Assembly: GCA_021295895.1 (NCBI GenBank)
Contig: JAGWBM010000032.1
Location: 2,372 to 46,363 of the forward strand
Length of the DNA: 43,992 bases
Source of the DNA: Pseudomonadales bacterium
GTDB taxonomy: Bacteria; Pseudomonadota; Gammaproteobacteria; Pseudomonadales; Azotimanducaceae
Direction: 5' to 3'
Made by a program: the position numbers and the translations under genes. Position 1 is the first letter of the stretch. Each line of letters begins with the position of its first letter. This document shows positions 42,154-43,992 of the stretch, piece after piece. The notes under the pieces were generated by a model that saw only the letters and a program-made list of their open reading frames with translations, ran no database searches and was not told where the DNA came from.

Positions 42154-43095
42154 CTAGAACTCCCAGAGGACGAAGAAGCCCGTGACGAGCAGGTTCACGA
42201 GGGTGAGCGGCAGGAGGATCTTCCAACCAAGGCTCATCAACTGGTCGTAGCGCGGTCGGGGAATGGCCGCGCGCAGCAGCACGAAGATGTGGATGAACAC
42301 CAGCACCTTGGCGCCGAACCAGACGATGGGTGGCAGGAAGTCGAGGAAGTCCGGTACCAACCAGCCGCCGAAGAAGAGCAGCACCAGAAGACAGGAGGTG
42401 ACGATCACCGCGACGTACTCGCCGCACATCAACAGCACGAACTTCATGCCCGAGTACTCGGTGTGGAAACCGGCGGTCAGTTCGTGCTCGGCCTCCGGCA
42501 GGTCGAAGGGCAGGCGGTGGGACTCGGCGAGGCCGGCGATGAAGAAGATCACGAAGCCGAGGAACTGCGGGACGATAAACCAGAGATCCTGCTGCGCCTC
42601 GACGATGTCCACGAGGCTGAACGACCCGGCGTGGATCACCACGCCCATGATCGAAAGGCCCATGAACACTTCGTAGGTGACCATCTGCGCCGCCGCCCGC
42701 AGGCTGCCCAGCAGGGCGTACTTGTTGTTGCTGGCGAAGCCGCCGAGCAGCACCCCGTACACGGCCAGCGAGGACATGGCGAGGAACCACAAGAGGGCGA
42801 TATTGAGGTCCGCGACGTAGACCTCCGGCGCGAACGGGATCACGCCGAGTACCAGCAGCATCGAGCCGGCGACGATGACCGGTGCGAGGACGAACAGCAC
42901 CCGGTCGCCGAACGGCGGTAGCCAGTCGTCCTTGGTGATGAACTTGATGCCGTCCGCGACGCCCTGCAGCACGCCGAACCAGCCCACGCGGTTGGGACCT
43001 TGCCGGTCCTGCCACCAGCCGAGCAAACGCCGTTCCCACCATTGCAGGAACATCACGGCGAGCAGCGTGCCGGCCGCCAGCGGCAGGATCAGCAC
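42154..43095 (-). CDS. nuoH: NADH-quinone oxidoreductase subunit H
   Basis: A 313-residue membrane subunit that forms the quinone chamber with NuoB/D. 'ERRLLGWWQDRQGPNRVGWFG', 'SNNKYALLGSLRAAAQMVTYEV', 'HRLPFDLPEAEHELTAGFHTEYSGMKF' (acidic funnel) and 'PRPRYDQLMSLGWKILLPLTL' are all present. E. coli NuoH has 325 residues. The GTG at 43095 leaves a short first helix; upstream in frame there is only one more possible region before the nuoG stop at 43141, with AAGGA (43136-43132) six bases before an ATC codon (43125-43123), so an unusual start there is possible. The coordinates given use the GTG. Confidence 0.95.
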   Translation of the reverse strand: MLILPLAAGTLLAVMFLQWWERRLLGWWQDRQGPNRVGWFGVLQGVADGIKFITKDDWLPPFGDRVLFVLAPVIVAGSMLLVLGVIPFAPEVYVADLNIALLWFLAMSSLAVYGVLLGGFASNNKYALLGSLRAAAQMVTYEVFMGLSIMGVVIHAGSFSLVDIVEAQQDLWFIVPQFLGFVIFFIAGLAESHRLPFDLPEAEHELTAGFHTEYSGMKFVLLMCGEYVAVIVTSCLLVLLFFGGWLVPDFLDFLPPIVWFGAKVLVFIHIFVLLRAAIPRPRYDQLMSLGWKILLPLTLVNLLVTGFFVLWEF

Positions 43096-43140
43096 GTAGC
43101 TCCAGTTGATCTCGAAACCGAAGATGGGCGTTCCTTGGGG

Positions 43141-43992
43141 TCAGCCTTTGGCGATCAGGTTCGGATCGCCGCTGGGACGGCGCACGAAATCGGGGTCCGC
43201 GGCGAGGTTAACCGTCGCCGAGGCGAGGACTCCGGTGCCGGGAAGGCCACGGGAAACGCCCGCAACACCCGGTGCCACACTGGCATCGACACGCACTTCA
43301 AAGCTCATATCCAATTCGGCGATGGCCACGCCGCCACCGTCGGACACGCCGAGGCGTTGGGCATCGTCGGAGTTTAGAAGAACGTAGGGCGACGGGGTTC
43401 TCTCGAGGATCGGCGCGGATGCCGCCGACAGTTCATCGCCGCCGAACACGTAGCTCGCACGCGCCGCGACGAATGTATTGGTCGAAACGTCGGTGTGGGC
43501 CGGCGGCGGCACGTCGTCGTATCGGTCTCCTCGGGCATCACCGTTGGCACCAATGAGCCGGGCGCCCGGATCGCCCCCGGCCAGCGCACCGGCGACTTCC
43601 TGTTGGAACTTGAACACCGACTGGTTCGAGTTCCAACCCGGCGACCAGACGTAGGGCAGCACCGCCCCCGGTTGATCACCGGTGTTCAGGCCCTCCATCG
43701 AATAGGAGAACGGGGTCTCGTGATCCACGGTGGTCTTGGGTTCGTGCACGGAGACGTCTGCGCGCATGGCCGTCCGGCCGCTGTAGCGGTGCGGTTGGCG
43801 CGGGATCTTGCTCTCGGCGTCGACCCGGAAGCCCGCGCCCGGCGCCACGTCGGCCAGCCCCGATAGCTCGTCCGCCGCCGCCGCGCAGGCCCTCGTGAGA
43901 CTGTCCATGTCGGTCCAATTCAGGTCTTCGCGTCCCAGGGCGCTGCCGATCGCCGAAATCCAGCGCCACGAGGGGGCGATCTCGTCGGTCGG
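43141..43992 (-). CDS. nuoG: NADH-quinone oxidoreductase subunit G, C-terminal end only
   Basis: The frame is open to the window edge and gives the last 283 residues of NuoG. The visible part is the end of the molybdopterin-oxidoreductase-like domain: 'RYSGRTAMRADVSVHEPK', 'GWNSNQSVFKFQQEVAGALAGGDPGARL' (near identical in position to E. coli NuoG) and a beta-barrel end with 'NSDDAQRLGVSDGGGVAIAE'. NuoG holds the N-terminal iron-sulfur clusters of complex I, outside the window. The TGA is followed by 45 bp and then nuoH. Confidence 0.93.
   Translation of the reverse strand, partial: PTDEIAPSWRWISAIGSALGREDLNWTDMDSLTRACAAAADELSGLADVAPGAGFRVDAESKIPRQPHRYSGRTAMRADVSVHEPKTTVDHETPFSYSMEGLNTGDQPGAVLPYVWSPGWNSNQSVFKFQQEVAGALAGGDPGARLIGANGDARGDRYDDVPPPAHTDVSTNTFVAARASYVFGGDELSAASAPILERTPSPYVLLNSDDAQRLGVSDGGGVAIAELDMSFEVRVDASVAPGVAGVSRGLPGTGVLASATVNLAADPDFVRRPSGDPNLIAKG

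Noticed and set aside
1..43992. tRNA, rRNA, CRISPR arrays, insertion sequences, prophage or toxin-antitoxin genes
   Set aside because: No T-loop type motifs in clover-leaf context, no regularly spaced direct repeats, and no transposase, integrase or toxin-like proteins were seen.

Overview
The window is GC-rich, tightly packed bacterial DNA. The gene set points to a gammaproteobacterium: a proton-pumping NADH dehydrogenase (nuoG to nuoN order), cytochrome c maturation genes of the ccmFGHI type, a GshB-like glutathione synthase, a BepA/TusA/PerM cluster, a long TonB-dependent receptor and fatty-acid or steroid type acyl-CoA dehydrogenases. The species cannot be named from sequence alone. Some frameshifts could be assembly errors, which would fit a metagenome-derived contig.

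Layout. 1-255: 3' end of a sulfatase. 310-3516 (-): operon of an SDR and two acyl-CoA dehydrogenase subunits, with a promoter that carries a palindromic operator candidate. 3594-3959: remnant of creD. 4121-6435: RidA protein, a four-carbon acid sugar kinase (DUF1537 type) and a second SDR. 6424-8393: GshB-like protein and nadA. 8383-13105: accessory block with a glyoxalase I, a TonB-dependent receptor, an acetylacetone dioxygenase (Dke1) type cupin and an exported protein of unknown function. 13709-16613: bepA, tusA-like gene, perM. 16750-20884: ccmF (with an apparent frameshift), ccmG, ccmH, ccmI. 21006-22487: ProA-like dehydrogenase with an N-terminal extension. 22565-26081 (-): MacAB-like ABC export system. 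26188-28194: O-antigen ligase family protein. 28307-30910 (-): dikinase with the domain order of rifampin phosphotransferase. 30998-32866: ankyrin protein, aldo/keto reductase remnant, TerB-like protein. 32971-35617 (-): MDR oxidoreductase and a TlpA-like protein. 35860-43992 (-): nuoN, M, L, K, J, I, H and the 3' end of nuoG.

The most interesting signal is a family of small palindromes in the gaps between genes. They share a GTAG(GGG) foot and mostly a CTTGT loop. The stem arms differ from copy to copy but stay complementary. At least ten loci carry them, seven of them as inverted pairs with the GTAG ends facing outward. This matches REP/BIME elements of the kind mobilised by RAYT transposases, but the arm covariation within one 44 kb window is striking. 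One pair sits inside the nuo operon, one provides the stop codon of the MDR oxidoreductase, and one lies at the apparent original stop of the glyoxalase gene.

No tRNA, rRNA, CRISPR array, insertion sequence or prophage gene was seen. No complete new multi-gene system could be supported; the best candidates for new biology are the REP family, the dikinase and the modified efflux adaptor.
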